Assembly: GCF_039831995.1 (NCBI RefSeq)
Contig: NZ_JBDOIO010000005.1
Coordinates: 372,001 to 436,000 of the forward strand
Origin: Paenibacillus pabuli
GTDB taxonomy: Bacteria > Bacillota > Bacilli > Paenibacillales > Paenibacillaceae
DNA: 64,000 nucleotides
Direction of reading: 5' to 3'
This document shows positions 8,138 to 16,201 of this stretch, in pieces; positions within the stretch are counted from its first letter, which is position 1, and each line of letters starts with the position of its first letter. Below the pieces are notes generated by a model that was given only the letters and a program-made list of their open reading frames with translations, was not told where the DNA came from and did no database searches. The position numbers and the translations under genes were made by a program.

Positions 8138-8896
8138 TTACGCAAAGTACACACAGATCTTACGCCCATCGATCCACTGCACCGGAATATGCATGTCATA
8201 TACCTGCTGCAATACTTCCGTATCGATGATGTCCTCCGTCTTACCTTCCTGCACGACTCTGCCTTCCTTGAGGGCGACAATATAATCGGAGTAACACGAA
8301 GCAAAATTGATGTCATGAATAACAATAACAATCGTTTTGCCGAGCTCGTCTACCATCTTGCGCAGCACTTTCATAATCTGCACGGAATGTTTCATGTCCA
8401 GATTGTTCAGCGGTTCATCCAGCAGAATATATTCGGTGTTCTGCGCAATAACCATGGCGATATACGCCCGCTGCCGCTGTCCACCACTGAGCTCATCCAA
8501 ATACCTTTTACGGTACGGACCAAGCTCCATGTAATCGATGGCTTCTTGAATCCACTGGCGGTCTTCCGGTGTAAGCCGTCCTTGTGAATAAGGAAACCGC
8601 CCGAATGCCACCAGATCCTCCACCGTTAACCTGATGTTGATATGGTTGGATTGTTTGAGCACGGAAATCTTTTTGGACAACTCCTTGCTCTTCCAGCCTT
8701 CAATTTCCTTCCCTTCGATCAGGACCTGGCCCGTGTCTTTGCCGATGAGCCTGGTGATCATGGATAACAGCGTACTTTTGCCTGCACCATTGGGTCCGAT
8801 AAAGGAAGTGATTTTTCCTTTGGCAATATTGAGTGATACGTCATCCACTACCCGGACGCCGCCGTATTGTTTTGAGACATTTCTGACTTCTACCAC
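8138..8896 (-). CDS. yclP: siderophore ABC transporter ATPase, YclP-like
   Basis: A 252-residue FecE-type ATPase. Walker A GPNGAGKST (about 34-42), Q-loop in SVLKQSNH, signature LSGGQRQRAYIAM, Walker B YILLDEPLNNLD and the switch histidine in VIHDINFA are all intact. It energises the two adjacent permeases. Its start overlaps the end of the yclO-like gene by 7 nt, and the binding-protein gene follows, so the four genes form one operon. Confidence 0.9.
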   Translation of the reverse strand: MVEVRNVSKQYGGVRVVDDVSLNIAKGKITSFIGPNGAGKSTLLSMITRLIGKDTGQVLIEGKEIEGWKSKELSKKISVLKQSNHINIRLTVEDLVAFGRFPYSQGRLTPEDRQWIQEAIDYMELGPYRKRYLDELSGGQRQRAYIAMVIAQNTEYILLDEPLNNLDMKHSVQIMKVLRKMVDELGKTIVIVIHDINFASCYSDYIVALKEGRVVQEGKTEDIIDTEVLQQVYDMHIPVQWIDGRKICVYFA

Positions 8897-9858
8897 GACT
8901 TACTCTCCTTTAGCAGCAAATAGATGAAATACACACCGCCTATAAAGTTGATAATGACACTTACGGTTGTGGAGAAGGTGAATACCCGTTCCACGATCAG
9001 CTGTCCACCCACCAAGGCAACGACTGCTATGATGACGGAGCCCCAGATCAGTACGGTATGCCGGTGTGTCCGGAATACCTGATGGGCCAGATTCACGACC
9101 AACAATCCTAAGAACATGATCGGACCTATAAGTGCAGTGGAGATGGACACCAGCACCATGACAACGAGCAGCAGCCGTTTGACGATATAGTGGTAATTCA
9201 CACCCAGGTTCACTGCATGATCCTTCCCAAGCGCCAGAACATCGAGATACTTGGTGAATTTCCGTGCATACAGCAGGATCAGGAGGATGGAAGCCATCGA
9301 AATGATTAATAGATCGGTATTTACATTGTTGAAACTGGCAAACATTTTGCCTTGTAGGATGAGGAATTCATTGGGATCAATCAGGACCTCCATGAAGGAG
9401 GACAGGCTCTGAAAGAGCGTTCCCAGAATCAGACCCACCAGCAGCAGCAGATAGATATTGCGCCCTCGTTCCCGCCGGAACATGAATTGATGCAGCAGCA
9501 GCGCAAAGAGGGTCATCAGCAGGACAGACACTGCAAAGTTAAGATTTTTATTCACAAAGCTGATGTGACTGCTGCCAAACACAAACACTGCAAACGTCTG
9601 AAACAACATATACAGGGAGTCGAGTCCCATAATGCCGGGTGTAAGGATACGATTGTTGGTTATCGTTTGGAAAATGGCGGTTGAGTATGCGATACATGCT
9701 CCGGTAAGCACGATAGCCAGAATCTTTTTCCCCCGGCGCGGCAGGATATAATCCCAATTGCCCCCGGACTGAATGACCAGAAACACACCAATCAGAATGA
9801 GCGCTGCTGCGATCAAGATGCCAAACTTTAGAGTATTCGCTGAATATTTCATTCTCAT
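8890..9858 (-). CDS. yclO: siderophore ABC transporter permease, YclO-like
   Basis: A 322-residue FecCD-family permease with eight to nine hydrophobic segments. Typical motifs are ACIAYSTAIFQTITNNRILTPGIMGLDS near residue 60 and the cytoplasmic EAA-like loop with ALIGPIMFLGLLVVNLAHQVF. It forms the membrane channel with the neighbouring permease. It overlaps both neighbours (4 nt with the upstream permease, 7 nt with the ATPase), which indicates translational coupling. Confidence 0.88.
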   Translation of the reverse strand: MRMKYSANTLKFGILIAAALILIGVFLVIQSGGNWDYILPRRGKKILAIVLTGACIAYSTAIFQTITNNRILTPGIMGLDSLYMLFQTFAVFVFGSSHISFVNKNLNFAVSVLLMTLFALLLHQFMFRRERGRNIYLLLLVGLILGTLFQSLSSFMEVLIDPNEFLILQGKMFASFNNVNTDLLIISMASILLILLYARKFTKYLDVLALGKDHAVNLGVNYHYIVKRLLLVVMVLVSISTALIGPIMFLGLLVVNLAHQVFRTHRHTVLIWGSVIIAVVALVGGQLIVERVFTFSTTVSVIINFIGGVYFIYLLLKESKSW

Positions 9859-10808
9859 GATCCATATGCCTTTCTTCGAAGCAGTAAATACAGAAACAGC
9901 ACACTGCCTACGACTCCCACTGTCAAACTGATGGACAGCTGATACGGATAAATAATCAATTGACCCAGAATGTCACAGACCAGAACGAATATCGCCCCCA
10001 GCACTGCCGTATGAGGCAGCGTGTCACGCAAGTTATCGCCCTTATACAGCGTAACAATATTGGGCACGACCAGACCCAGAAAAGGAATGGTTCCTACGGT
10101 GATAATAACGACGGCGGAAACCATGGCTACCAATATCAATCCGAGGTTAACCACTCTTCGGTACGCCAGGCCCAGGTTGGTCGCAAAGTCTTCTCCCATC
10201 CCGGCCAGCGTGAAGCGGTTGGCGAAGAGATAGACGATGATCAGCAGCGGAATACTGATATAGATCAATTCGTATCGGCCCTTCATGATTGTGGAGAAGT
10301 CACCCTGCAGCCAGGAGGAAATGTTCTGGATCAGATCGTTTTTGTAGGCAAAAAAGGTCGTCACCGAACTAACGATGTTCCCGAACATCAAGCCCAGAAG
10401 GGCGATGTATATCGTATCCTTGAATTTGACCTTTTCGAGGATTCGCATAAAGATCAGCGTACCTGCCAGAGCAAAGGCGAAGGCAACCAGCATTTTTTGC
10501 AGAGAGGACGCACCGGGGAACCACATCAAGGTCACAAGAATGCCAAGTCTTGCTGAATCCATGGTGCCTGCCGTTGTAGGCGAAACAAACCGGTTGCGTG
10601 TCAGTTGCTGCATGATCAGACCAATAACGCTCATACTGATACCAGCAACAAGAATGCTGATCAGACGGGGAAAACGGCTAACTTGCAATACCTGCAGCTG
10701 CACTGGGGTCAAGTGGAATATATCCAAGGGCGAAATGTCCGAATTGCCGATAAATATGTATACGATAGACAGAACAGCCAGTGCGATTAACATATAACCT
10801 AACTTCAT
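9855..10808 (-). CDS. yclN: siderophore ABC transporter permease, YclN-like
   Basis: A 317-residue FecCD-family permease and first gene of the operon. The N-terminus (MKLGYMLIALAVLSIVYIFIGNSDISPLDIF) and the segment GLIMQQLTRNRFVSPTTAGTMDSARLG are typical, and TIPFLGLVVPNIV marks the ATPase-contact region. It overlaps the next permease by 4 nt (ATGA). A Fur-box sequence lies about 70 nt upstream, consistent with iron repression. Confidence 0.88.
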   Translation of the reverse strand: MKLGYMLIALAVLSIVYIFIGNSDISPLDIFHLTPVQLQVLQVSRFPRLISILVAGISMSVIGLIMQQLTRNRFVSPTTAGTMDSARLGILVTLMWFPGASSLQKMLVAFAFALAGTLIFMRILEKVKFKDTIYIALLGLMFGNIVSSVTTFFAYKNDLIQNISSWLQGDFSTIMKGRYELIYISIPLLIIVYLFANRFTLAGMGEDFATNLGLAYRRVVNLGLILVAMVSAVVIITVGTIPFLGLVVPNIVTLYKGDNLRDTLPHTAVLGAIFVLVCDILGQLIIYPYQLSISLTVGVVGSVLFLYLLLRRKAYGS

Positions 10809-10876
10809 CTCTCTACTAAACCCCTCACCGATAGCCTTAAGACAACGTAATTGTTCTATTTTTCAGCATATGATAT

Positions 10877-10891
10877 TGATATTCATTATCA
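10877..10891. promoter_or_regulatory. Fur box upstream of yclN
   Basis: TGATATTCATTATCA is a 7-1-7 inverted repeat matching the Bacillus Fur consensus TGATAATNATTATCA at all but one position. AT-rich flanks contain a further overlapping partial half-site. It is 69 nt upstream of the first permease ATG, where it would block transcription when iron is replete. Confidence 0.85.
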
Positions 10892-11002
10892 ATTGATATG
10901 AATTATATCTATATTAATTTCCAGATGTCAACCTCGTTTGACTTCGCAATTTTTGGGATTTCGTAAAACAACCTGAAAGACATCACATAAAATATGAAAT
11001 AG

Positions 11003-11036
11003 ATAAAAAGAAATAGGCCTTCCGGTATGGAAGACC
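11003..11036 (-). terminator. probable terminator after doxX
   Basis: GGCCTTCC (11016-11023) pairs with GGAAGACC (11029-11036) with one mismatch; on the minus strand a T-rich stretch (TATTTCTTTTTATC) follows. It would end the blaI-M56-doxX transcript. Confidence 0.6.
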
Positions 11037-11067
11037 CATGTTATCTCGCCGAAATCATCTTCAGGGC

Positions 11068-11481
11068 TTACGCACTGGCATTACGGCCAACCCTTCCTTG
11101 TCTGGCTATAAACTGATCCACCGCCAAGAAACGGCTGCCTGTGAACAGCAAGGTCAGGGAACCTGCCAGCATCAGGTAATCAAACTCAGTACCGCTAATA
11201 AATGGCTGACCTACTTTGGCCGTAAACAGAACCCCTGCCATCAAGACAATAAACAAAGCAGCAAACACACGTGTTCCCAGCCCCAGAATCATTGCTGCCC
11301 CACCAGCCAGCTCAATAATGGCTACCACCGATGCAAGGAAGCCGGGAATACCCATACTTTCAAAGAATCCTACCGCACCACTGATTCCACCTTCAAACTT
11401 GCTCCACCCATGCAATACAAAGATGAGACCGATCATGATTCTTAAGAAGAACAAACCAATCTCTACACTCCTACTATTCAT
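11068..11481 (-). CDS. DoxX family membrane protein
   Basis: A 137-residue protein with four membrane segments. LFFLRIMIGLIFVLHGWSKFEGG at the N-terminus and the FLASVVAIIELAGGAAMILGLGTRVFA segment are DoxX-family signatures. The start chosen is the second of two close ATGs because AAGGAGG lies 9 nt before it; the first ATG (11487) is too close. DoxX proteins are often linked to redox stress, but the biochemical role is unsettled. It begins 41 nt after the M56 peptidase stop on the same strand with no terminator between, so it is probably the third gene of the blaI operon. Confidence 0.82.
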   Translation of the reverse strand: MNSRSVEIGLFFLRIMIGLIFVLHGWSKFEGGISGAVGFFESMGIPGFLASVVAIIELAGGAAMILGLGTRVFAALFIVLMAGVLFTAKVGQPFISGTEFDYLMLAGSLTLLFTGSRFLAVDQFIARQGRVGRNASA

Positions 11482-11522
11482 GTTCATCTTCCTCCTTGGT
11501 ATATAAGTGTGTCGTATCCTAA

Positions 11523-12383
11523 TTATCCGATCGACCAAACAAACAAAACAGACATCAACAGAAACACGGTCGCAGACATTAATATCGCGAACCACGGTAG
11601 AGCCAGCTCAACATCTTGTTCCGGATCGAGCAGACGGGAGATGCGCACATTAACCGACGTATCGGCAAACGAGGATTGTACAGCCATTTCCCGTACCCGC
11701 CACGGCTCAGGACAAGCACGGATCAGTTTGAGCAAAGCACTGCCAATTCCTGCTGCATTTCCCGTACGCTCAATGGCTTCATTATCGGCCAAAATTTCTC
11801 TGACAATATGGTATTGCTTCGAAGTATGCTTCAAGACGGGAATATACGGCATCATCATGGCAAACACCGACAGCAGCGTTGTCTTAAGCGGATCACGGTG
11901 CCACAGATGATGGACTTCATGATAGACAACGGCTGTTTCCTCTTCAGTGTCAAGCATGTCCAGCAATCCCGTCGAGAGCACAATATAAGGTCTCCATAAA
12001 CCAATCGTAAAAGCAATCGGTGACCGCTTGTCCACGACGATGAATCCCGGTTGTTTGAGATGATGATACTTGACCTCAAGGGCTTTCGACATTGCTTGGT
12101 CTTCGATCGCATGGAGCTTGCGTACGGCTGCCCGCGTCTTCATCATTCGATGCATGAACAGCCAGCCTGTTCCTCCAAACGTCAGGACGACGAGAAACAT
12201 CAAAAAGTGGCCTACCGATAACCAACCCAACCGACTCATCCAATGATTGCACAGCCAGAGCAGATTAAAGGGAATATCCCAGCCAAACAGTTTGTACATG
12301 GCGTACATGAACATCTGAATGAACACAAGTAACGGAATGCCAAACCCGACAGTAAACAACAGCTTCGAGCGGGCCTTCCACAT
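11523..12383 (-). CDS. M56 family membrane metallopeptidase (BlaR1/MecR1-like antirepressor)
   Basis: A 286-residue membrane protein with N-terminal membrane segments, a cytosolic zinc-peptidase domain with HEVHH at 155-159 and a downstream REILADNEA helix that supplies the third ligand, and a C-terminal membrane segment. In BlaR1/MecR1 this domain leads to cleavage of the BlaI/MecI repressor after signal. The penicillin-binding sensor domain of BlaR1 is absent: the protein ends right after the last membrane segment, so the stimulus is unlikely to be a beta-lactam bound by this chain. Its ATG starts 1 nt after the blaI stop, a tightly coupled pair. Confidence 0.88.
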   Translation of the reverse strand: MWKARSKLLFTVGFGIPLLVFIQMFMYAMYKLFGWDIPFNLLWLCNHWMSRLGWLSVGHFLMFLVVLTFGGTGWLFMHRMMKTRAAVRKLHAIEDQAMSKALEVKYHHLKQPGFIVVDKRSPIAFTIGLWRPYIVLSTGLLDMLDTEEETAVVYHEVHHLWHRDPLKTTLLSVFAMMMPYIPVLKHTSKQYHIVREILADNEAIERTGNAAGIGSALLKLIRACPEPWRVREMAVQSSFADTSVNVRISRLLDPEQDVELALPWFAILMSATVFLLMSVLFVWSIG

Positions 12384-12384
12384 A

Positions 12385-12801
12385 TCAGTCGCTATCCTTT
12401 TTCCATTGTTTGATCTTCTGCTCCAGACGTTCGATCAACCCCGCATCGGCTTCATCCAGCGCATCCAGCATGTGGCTCACTGCCAGTGCACCGAACTCGT
12501 CTACCAGTTCATGCGACAGTTCCTTTGATTGGTCGTTCATAAACTCCTCCTTGCTCTGTACCGGGTGATACAGGGACGTCCGGCCCTTCTGTGTCTTGCG
12601 AAGCAGCCCCTTATCCACGAGCCGATTCATGACCGTCATGACGGTATTAAAATTAACATCTCTATCTTGTTCTAGTGCTGTTTGCACCTCACGGATGCTG
12701 CTGCCTGGACGCGCCCATAAGATATCCATAATCTTCGCTTCCAGCGGGCCAAAAAAACGATTCAGCCCACGCTCACCCACTTTAAAATTGTGTATTTTCA
12801 T
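12385..12801 (-). CDS. BlaI/MecI/CopY family transcriptional repressor
   Basis: A 138-residue protein with an N-terminal winged helix (LGPLEAKIMDILWARPGSSIREVQTAL-like, then NFNTVMTVMNRLVDKGLLRKTQKGRTSLYHPV) and a C-terminal helical dimerisation part, the standard BlaI/MecI architecture and length. The DTVYTTLxRL-like recognition helix and GR-x-YxY-like wing are present in family form. It is first in an operon with an M56 peptidase and DoxX. A perfect 6-5-6 palindrome lies 17 nt upstream of the ATG (12818-12834), consistent with autorepression. The same palindrome recurs before the DUF3105 gene near 56.7 kb. Confidence 0.9.
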   Translation of the reverse strand: MKIHNFKVGERGLNRFFGPLEAKIMDILWARPGSSIREVQTALEQDRDVNFNTVMTVMNRLVDKGLLRKTQKGRTSLYHPVQSKEEFMNDQSKELSHELVDEFGALAVSHMLDALDEADAGLIERLEQKIKQWKKDSD

Positions 12802-12817
12802 GTTCAGACACCCCTCA

Positions 12818-12834
12818 CACTACCCATTGTAGTG
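12818..12834. promoter_or_regulatory. predicted BlaI-family operator
   Basis: CACTAC-CCATT-GTAGTG is a perfect 6-bp inverted repeat with a 5-bp spacer. The family operator core is TACA-N3-TGTA, that is TAC and GTA separated by 5 bp, which this site keeps. It lies just upstream of the blaI start. Matching sites occur at 56724-56740 and 56633-56649. Confidence 0.75.
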
Positions 12835-12951
12835 CCAACAAACAAGAAGTCAACCTCTATGTCAGGTATTTATTGTAAATGATTTGTAAATTTGTTTTCC
12901 ATTTCAGAAATCATTAGGAGATAATATGAAGCCAGTTCGGCTGCAAAGAAA

Positions 12952-12996
12952 GCAAAAAGGCTGGAAAGTCTGCATTTCCCGCAGTCTGTCCAGCCT
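12952..12996 (-). terminator. intrinsic terminator after catalase gene
   Basis: A long hairpin in which AGGCTGGA pairs with TCCAGCCT and an inner CTGC pairs with GCAG, with small mismatches. On the minus strand it is followed by TTTTTGC. It lies 56 nt past the catalase stop. Confidence 0.88.
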
Positions 12997-13051
12997 CAGC
13001 ATTACCATTTTATATCCTAACACCATATAAAAATATATTAATAATGGGCTC

Positions 13052-14515
13052 TTATTTTTGGTCAGCCGATGGCATATATGCCGAGATATCTACACCAAGT
13101 CCACGAGCAAGACGTCCACCAAACTGTCCGTCAGCCTGGAAGAAGTGACATAGCGCACGCATCTGCGTCTGTGCCGGAACACCCTTCAGGTCATTAATCA
13201 GATTATCAAGCAGATTCTTCTGTTCTTCTGCCGTAAAGGAACGGAACAATTCCCCTGCCTGTGTGTAATCATCGGTTTTCTCGATTTTCTCCCGTGTAAC
13301 GTGGCCATGCAGCGGCATCTGACTGTCCCGGTATGCCGGATCTTCCTGTGGACTGCTGGAAGAACTGTTCGGCTCATAGTTCACTGGGGACGGATCCTGA
13401 TTCACATTCATAAGCCCATCGCGCTGATGGTTGCGAACCGGTGCATACGGGCAGTTCACCGGAATCTGCAGATAGTTTGGTCCAAGCCGGTGACGCTGGG
13501 TATCCGGGTAGGAGAACAGACGTCCTTGCAGCAGTTTATCCTCAGACGGCTCAATCCCAGGCACCAATGCACTTGGCGAAAAAGCGGCCTGTTCTACTTC
13601 GGCAAAGAAGTTTTGCGGATTGCGATTCAGGGTCATGGTTCCTACCGTTTGAAACGGAATGATATCTTCCGGCCAGGTTTTGGTCGGATCGAGCGGGTCA
13701 AATGAGAAATCATCCATCTGCTCCGGCTTCAGGAGCTGTACCTGCAGCTTCCACTGCGGATATTGGCCATTTTTGATATGGTCATACAGATCCCGGGTAG
13801 CGTGGTTGAAGTCCTGCCCTTGCACTTCAGACGCTTCCTGACGAGAGAACCCGCGCACTCCTTGTGCAGACTCCCACTTATACTTCACATAATGGATCTC
13901 GCCTTGAGCATTAATCCATTTGAACGCGTGCACGCCGAATCCATCCATCTCCCGGTAATTCGCAGGTGTACCCAGATCGGAGAACAACCAGGTCATCATA
14001 TGTGTGGACTCAGGTGAGAGGGTCATGAAATCCCAGTACCGCGCAGGATCTTGAATATTCGTATCTGGCGCAGGCTTCAGGGAATGCACCATATCCGGGA
14101 ATTTCATCGCATCACGGATGAAAAATACAGGCAAATGGTTGCCCACAATATCATAGTTGCCTTCCCGTGTGTATAGTTTGACTGCAAACCCGCGTGGATC
14201 ACGCGCAGTCTCTGGCGAACCCGTTCCATGAATAACCGTGGAGAACCGGACAAGTACAGGCGTTTCCGTTCCCGGATCCTGCAGGAAATCCGCTTTGGTG
14301 AACTCCTTCATGCTGTTCTCTAGGGTGAATACTCCATGTGCACCAGCACCTCTGGCATGCACTACCCGTTCTGGAATACGTTCACGGTCAAAATGGGCAA
14401 TCTTCTCGATCAGATGATAATCTTCAAGTAGAGTAGGCCCTCTTCTGCCTGCTGTGCGGGAATTTTGGTTGTCACCTACAGGCGCCCCCTGATTGGTTGT
14501 CATACGTTCTGTCAT
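13052..14515 (-). CDS. katA: heme catalase (clade 3, KatA type)
   Basis: A 487-residue monofunctional catalase of small-subunit length that disproportionates hydrogen peroxide in the cytoplasm. Catalytic His53 in RVVHARGAGAHG, distal Asn126 in GNHLPVFF, and proximal heme-ligand Tyr336 in RLFSYPDTQRHRLG are present. GAGGAGG lies 8 nt before the ATG. Two PerR-type inverted repeats lie 80-115 nt upstream, and a PerR-like gene is 1 kb away. It is monocistronic with its own terminator. Confidence 0.95.
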   Translation of the reverse strand: MTERMTTNQGAPVGDNQNSRTAGRRGPTLLEDYHLIEKIAHFDRERIPERVVHARGAGAHGVFTLENSMKEFTKADFLQDPGTETPVLVRFSTVIHGTGSPETARDPRGFAVKLYTREGNYDIVGNHLPVFFIRDAMKFPDMVHSLKPAPDTNIQDPARYWDFMTLSPESTHMMTWLFSDLGTPANYREMDGFGVHAFKWINAQGEIHYVKYKWESAQGVRGFSRQEASEVQGQDFNHATRDLYDHIKNGQYPQWKLQVQLLKPEQMDDFSFDPLDPTKTWPEDIIPFQTVGTMTLNRNPQNFFAEVEQAAFSPSALVPGIEPSEDKLLQGRLFSYPDTQRHRLGPNYLQIPVNCPYAPVRNHQRDGLMNVNQDPSPVNYEPNSSSSSPQEDPAYRDSQMPLHGHVTREKIEKTDDYTQAGELFRSFTAEEQKNLLDNLINDLKGVPAQTQMRALCHFFQADGQFGGRLARGLGVDISAYMPSADQK

Positions 14516-14595
14516 TTCTGCATCCTCCTCATGATGGCCTCATGCGTGCCTGCTGTATTATTTAAATCATATTCGTCATTACTTTAAATATACAT

Positions 14596-14610
14596 TTAGA
14601 CTTGATCTAA
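14596..14610. promoter_or_regulatory. PerR-type box 1 upstream of katA
   Basis: TTAGACTTGATCTAA is a 7-1-7 inverted repeat resembling the PerR consensus TTATAATNATTATAA. It differs from the box upstream of dps (46245-46259) at only one base, which argues for a shared regulator. Confidence 0.7.
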
Positions 14611-14613
14611 CTG

Positions 14614-14628
14614 TTAAATTGATTCTAA
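14614..14628. promoter_or_regulatory. PerR-type box 2 upstream of katA
   Basis: TTAAATTGATTCTAA, a second 7-1-7 repeat 18 bp from box 1 (start to start), close to the Bacillus PerR variant ending ATTCTAA. Tandem boxes suggest cooperative repression. Confidence 0.65.
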
Positions 14629-14736
14629 CATGTCCAATAGAGAGTCTGCATGAGCTTCGCATGAGGTTATCATGAGCATCCTGACCGTTTCATGAATGAA
14701 GGATGAATATATGCTTATGGCATAAAAGGCTGGAAA

Positions 14737-14759
14737 TAAAAAAAAGCGGACTAATCCGC
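14737..14759 (-). terminator. terminator overlapping the end of the OmpR-type regulator gene
   Basis: GCGGA-CTAA-TCCGC (14746-14759) forms a short stem; on the minus strand nine T follow (14745-14737). The gene's stop codon lies in the loop, so coding end and terminator share sequence. Confidence 0.8.
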
Positions 14760-15557
14760 CAGGCGGTAGCCCACTCCTCTTACGGTAACAATATATTGCG
14801 GGGAAGCCGCGTTATCCCCAAGCTTTTTACGCAAGCTTTTGATATGAACATCAACTACATTGCTTCCACCTGTAAAATCGGTCTCCCAAATATCGCTGAG
14901 CATCTCCTCACGGGAAATGACAGCTCCTTTGGCATCAATCAGCTTCAGCAGCAAATCGTATTCGGTCTTCGTCAGATGAATCCGGTCGTTATCCCGCTGA
15001 ACACTCATACGCTCACGGTCCAGCCATAAGTCTTTGAAACTGATCCGTTGCCCTTCCTCGGGCAAGAAGCCGCGCTTGGGCGTAACCGGACTATTGCCAA
15101 TCATGCGCTGCACCCGGTAGAGTGCTTCCTGTGGACGTGCCGGCCACACCAGCAGTTCTTCCTGAAGCATGGGTCCGCTCGCGCTGCCTATCATATTCTC
15201 GCCCACCAGATATAGGCATGGTGCCATATGCTCTGCCTCCCGGTTCAGACGGCTGCTAATGCCAGCGAACGCGTCAATCGTTCCAGCCACAGACAGATCA
15301 TAGATCAACAGATCAAATACCAGTCGTTCATGAAGATCCGGTTCCCAGCGATGAAACACCAATACATCGAAGCAGCTGTCCGTCAACGCTTTGACCAGTT
15401 CATGAACCTGGCCTGGCATCGGACTAATCAGAATGACGCGCCGCGTAACAGGACAAGCTTCCACGAAGGGAGCCGGATCAGCAAGAGCTGGCTTGACCCG
15501 CAGCGGCAAACGGCGATCAGACATCCTGATTTTTACTTGATCCGTTTGTTTTTGCAT
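14751..15557 (-). CDS. OmpR/PhoB-type winged-helix regulator with a degenerate receiver domain
   Basis: A 268-residue protein. Residues about 165-268 form a standard OmpR-type DNA-binding domain (RIHLTKTEYDLLLKLIDAKGAVISREEMLSDIW, then VDVHIKSLRKKLG and IVTVRGVGYRLAD). The N-terminal half looks like a receiver fold but lacks the acidic pair after the first strand (RRVILISPMPGQ) and the conserved KP lysine (VWPARPQ); an Asp remains in LIYDLSVAG. No kinase is adjacent. It overlaps the 3' end of the perR-like gene by 25 nt; an ATG at 15524, 8 nt after the perR stop, is an alternative start. Neither start has a strong ribosome-binding site, so translational coupling is likely. Targets unknown. 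Confidence 0.8.
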   Translation of the reverse strand: MQKQTDQVKIRMSDRRLPLRVKPALADPAPFVEACPVTRRVILISPMPGQVHELVKALTDSCFDVLVFHRWEPDLHERLVFDLLIYDLSVAGTIDAFAGISSRLNREAEHMAPCLYLVGENMIGSASGPMLQEELLVWPARPQEALYRVQRMIGNSPVTPKRGFLPEEGQRISFKDLWLDRERMSVQRDNDRIHLTKTEYDLLLKLIDAKGAVISREEMLSDIWETDFTGGSNVVDVHIKSLRKKLGDNAASPQYIVTVRGVGYRLAD

Positions 15558-15928
15558 TCCCCGCAGACACCTCCAAAGACCACATGAGCATGATCAATTG
15601 CATATCCGGTTTCCTCGGCCACCTGCTGCATCCACTCCGAAGGGACCTCTGTCATAACCTCATCCACTTTGCCACAGACTTCACACATAATATGCTGGTG
15701 GTCATCCATGCGGGCGTCGTACCGGCTGGCGGTCTCACCTAGCTTAAGCTCCCGGATCAATTCCTTATCGGTTAAATAACGCAGCGAATTATATACGGTG
15801 CCATAGGCCAGATTATAGCCTTGTTCAACCAGACGGTTCATTACATCAGCGGCAGTCGGATGGTCTTCCGAGTGACGAACAACATCATACACGGCTTGTC
15901 TTTGTATCGTCAGATTTAGAGTTCTCAC
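15533..15928 (-). CDS. perR: Fur-family regulator, PerR-like
   Basis: A 131-residue Fur-family repressor starting at GTG 15928, with AAGGAG 7 nt upstream; a longer ATG reading from 15973 has no ribosome-binding site. It has the winged helix (TVYNSLRYLTDKELIREL), the regulatory metal site residues matching Bacillus PerR His37 (HPTAADV), Asp85, His91 and His93 (YDARMDDHQH), and structural-zinc cysteines in CEVCG and CGEC. Aligned on CEVCGK, the position of PerR Asp104 is Glu. Asp at this position supports peroxide sensing and Glu is typical of Fur, so sensitivity may differ. Nearby katA and dps carry matching PerR-type boxes. Co-transcribed with the regulator downstream. Confidence 0.8.
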   Translation of the reverse strand: MRTLNLTIQRQAVYDVVRHSEDHPTAADVMNRLVEQGYNLAYGTVYNSLRYLTDKELIRELKLGETASRYDARMDDHQHIMCEVCGKVDEVMTEVPSEWMQQVAEETGYAIDHAHVVFGGVCGECKNKRIK

Positions 15929-16024
15929 GGCAATTCTCCTTATTAATCCATTCAAAAATATATACAATGACACAGCAATCCATCGATCGCTATGATACCC
16001 AGAAACGTTGAAACAAATTTTGAT

Positions 16025-16039
16025 TTAGATTAAGTATAA
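16025..16039. promoter_or_regulatory. weak PerR-type box upstream of perR
   Basis: TTAGATTAAGTATAA has the 7-1-7 layout but several mismatches to the consensus; a wider inverted repeat AGATT/AATCT spans it. It lies about 100 nt upstream of the perR GTG, where autoregulation would be expected. Confidence 0.45.
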
Positions 16040-16201
16040 ATCTTAATGTATAATGAAGTCAATACGAGTTCAATAACATATAACTTATATTAATAATAAA
16101 CCATTTCCAGCAATTCACTTACACCTTTGCTATAATATGGTTCGCTACTGTACTCTTTTTCAGATAAAATATAGTAATGTGCGTTTAAGGGGGGCTGTCC
16201 A

